Positions 63,076-64,000 of a stretch of 64,000 bases of DNA are shown here, piece after piece. The notes beneath the pieces were generated by a model, which was given only the letters and a program-made list of their open reading frames with translations, ran no database searches and had not been told where the DNA came from. The stretch covers positions 124,001 to 188,000 of the forward strand of contig MEFP01000019.1 in assembly GCA_001725155.1 (NCBI GenBank). The letters run 5' to 3'. Made by a program: the position numbers and the translations under genes. Origin of the DNA: Lysobacteraceae bacterium SCN 69-320 (GTDB taxonomy: Bacteria > Pseudomonadota > Gammaproteobacteria > Xanthomonadales > Rhodanobacteraceae). Positions within the stretch are counted from its first letter, which is position 1. Every line of letters begins with the position of its first letter.

Positions 63076-64000
63076 TCAAGCGGCCTTGCCGGGCTGGTCG
63101 TCGACGAGCGAGCGCTTGTTGACGATGAAATATTCGAATTCGTGCCAGAAGTGACGCAGCATGCCCTGCACCGGCCAGGCCGCGGCTTCGCCGAACGCGC
63201 AGATCGTGTGGCCTTCGATCTGGCCGGCGGCCTGCTTGAGCATGGCCAGGTCGGACATCTCGGCCTTGCCGGCGACGATGCGCGTGAGCATGCGGTACAT
63301 CCAGCCGGTGCCTTCGCGGCACGGCGTGCACTGGCCGCAGGATTCGGCGTAGTAGAAGCGGCTGATGCGCTGGCAGGCACGCACCATGCAGGTCGTGTCG
63401 TCCATGACGATGACCGCGCCCGAGCCGAGGCCGGAACCGGCCTTCTGGATCGAATCGTAGTCCATCGTGCATTCGAGCATGGTCGCCGCCGGCAGCACCG
63501 GCATCGACGAGCCGCCCGGAATCACGGCCTTGAGCGTACGTCCCGGACGCAGACCGCCGGCGAGGGCGAGCAGATCCTTGAACGGGGTGCCGAGGCGGAT
63601 CTCGTAGTTGCCCGGCCTGGTCACGTGGCCGGAGACCGAGAAGATCTTCGGGCCGCCGTTGTTCGGCTTGCCGAGATTGAGGAACCAGTCCGCACCGTTG
63701 CGCAGGATGGCCGGCACCGAGGCATAGGTCTCGGTGTTGTTGATCGTGGTCGGGCGGCCGTACAGACCGAAGCCGGCCGGGAACGGCGGCTTGAAGCGCG
63801 GCTGGCCCTTCTTGCCTTCGAGCGATTCCATCAGCGCGGTTTCTTCGCCGCAGATGTAGGCGCCGGCGCCGAGCGCCGTGTGGATGTCCACGTCGATGCC
63901 CGAACCCTGGATGTTCTTGCCGAGCAGACCCGCTGCATACGCTTCTTTCAGCGCTTCCTCGAAATGCTCGAACGGCTCGTGGTGGAACTCGCCGCGCAGG
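63076..64000 (-). CDS. nuoF: NADH-quinone oxidoreductase subunit F (partial, N-terminus off right edge)
   Basis: About 307 C-terminal residues; the frame is open through base 64000, so the start and the first part of the NADH/FMN fold lie outside. Present are GAGAYICGEETALMESLEGK (flavin and nucleotide binding), RPTTINNTETYASVPAIL, and the N3 [4Fe-4S] cysteines in ESCGQCTPCREGTGW plus HTICAFGEAAAWP. This subunit oxidises NADH and passes electrons through N3. nuoA-E would be expected beyond the right edge. Confidence 0.96.
   Translation of the reverse strand, partial: LRGEFHHEPFEHFEEALKEAYAAGLLGKNIQGSGIDVDIHTALGAGAYICGEETALMESLEGKKGQPRFKPPFPAGFGLYGRPTTINNTETYASVPAILRNGADWFLNLGKPNNGGPKIFSVSGHVTRPGNYEIRLGTPFKDLLALAGGLRPGRTLKAVIPGGSSMPVLPAATMLECTMDYDSIQKAGSGLGSGAVIVMDDTTCMVRACQRISRFYYAESCGQCTPCREGTGWMYRMLTRIVAGKAEMSDLAMLKQAAGQIEGHTICAFGEAAAWPVQGMLRHFWHEFEYFIVNKRSLVDDQPGKAA

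Noticed and set aside
1-64000. CRISPR arrays, insertion sequences, rRNA genes or integrase-flanked islands
   Set aside because: No regularly spaced repeats, transposase motifs, rRNA segments or integrase genes were seen on either strand.

Overview
The window is one contiguous, gene-dense stretch of chromosome from a very GC-rich gammaproteobacterium. It is most likely of the Lysobacterales/Xanthomonadales, perhaps Rhodanobacteraceae. That placement is an inference from base composition, family resemblances and the E. coli-like metY-rimP-nusA-infB order; no species is claimed. No insertion sequence, prophage integrase, CRISPR array or rRNA was seen. Both ends are cut inside genes: a contractile sheath gene on the left and nuoF on the right.

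Left end (1-5405, minus strand): the head of a tightly coupled operon for a contractile injection system of the extracellular, phage-tail-like (eCIS/PVC) kind. The order is a small possible winged-helix protein, a DUF4255/Pvc16-type protein, a 457-residue protein of unknown function, and two paralogous sheath proteins, the second running off the edge. About 745 bases without a convincing gene separate it from housekeeping genes.

6151-17569: an A-type iron-sulfur carrier (minus), then plus-strand asnS, two small conserved proteins, an SDR lacking the usual Tyr/Lys, a membrane protein, an aldehyde dehydrogenase, a beta-carbonic anhydrase, a secreted protein and a RidA/2-aminomuconate-deaminase-like protein. 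A decayed gene fragment follows, then hemN behind a perfect FNR box, and an FNR/Anr-type regulator with a complete cysteine set.

17739-27205 (minus): the low-oxygen respiration block azurin-ccoN-O-Q-P-(97-aa unknown)-ccoG-ccoH/fixH-ccoI-ccoS-TauE/SafE-like. Most junctions overlap by four bases. A perfect FNR box lies 22 bp from a -10-like element ahead of azurin, so azurin and the cbb3 operon probably respond to the FNR protein encoded at the other end of the block.

27344-40531: a PEBP-family protein, a probable three-component Gtr-like surface glycosylation set (GT-C enzyme, GtrA, GtrB-like), mtnA, an ABC exporter whose start overlaps that of a divergent gene with a histone-H1-like tail, class III PHA synthase (phaC, phaE), a large TerD-related protein and a small exported protein.

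40626-52908: the conserved information-processing cluster, minus strand: metY (initiator tRNA)-rimP-nusA-infB-rbfA, then truB-rpsO-pnp. A plus-strand Ser/Thr kinase with a periplasmic TPR region is inserted between rbfA and truB. Promoter, terminators and hairpins can be read at several junctions.

53124-64000 (minus): the 3' part of the respiratory complex I operon, nuoF (partial) to nuoN. Complex I, cbb3 oxidase, azurin, HemN and FNR describe an organism that respires aerobically and adapts to low oxygen.
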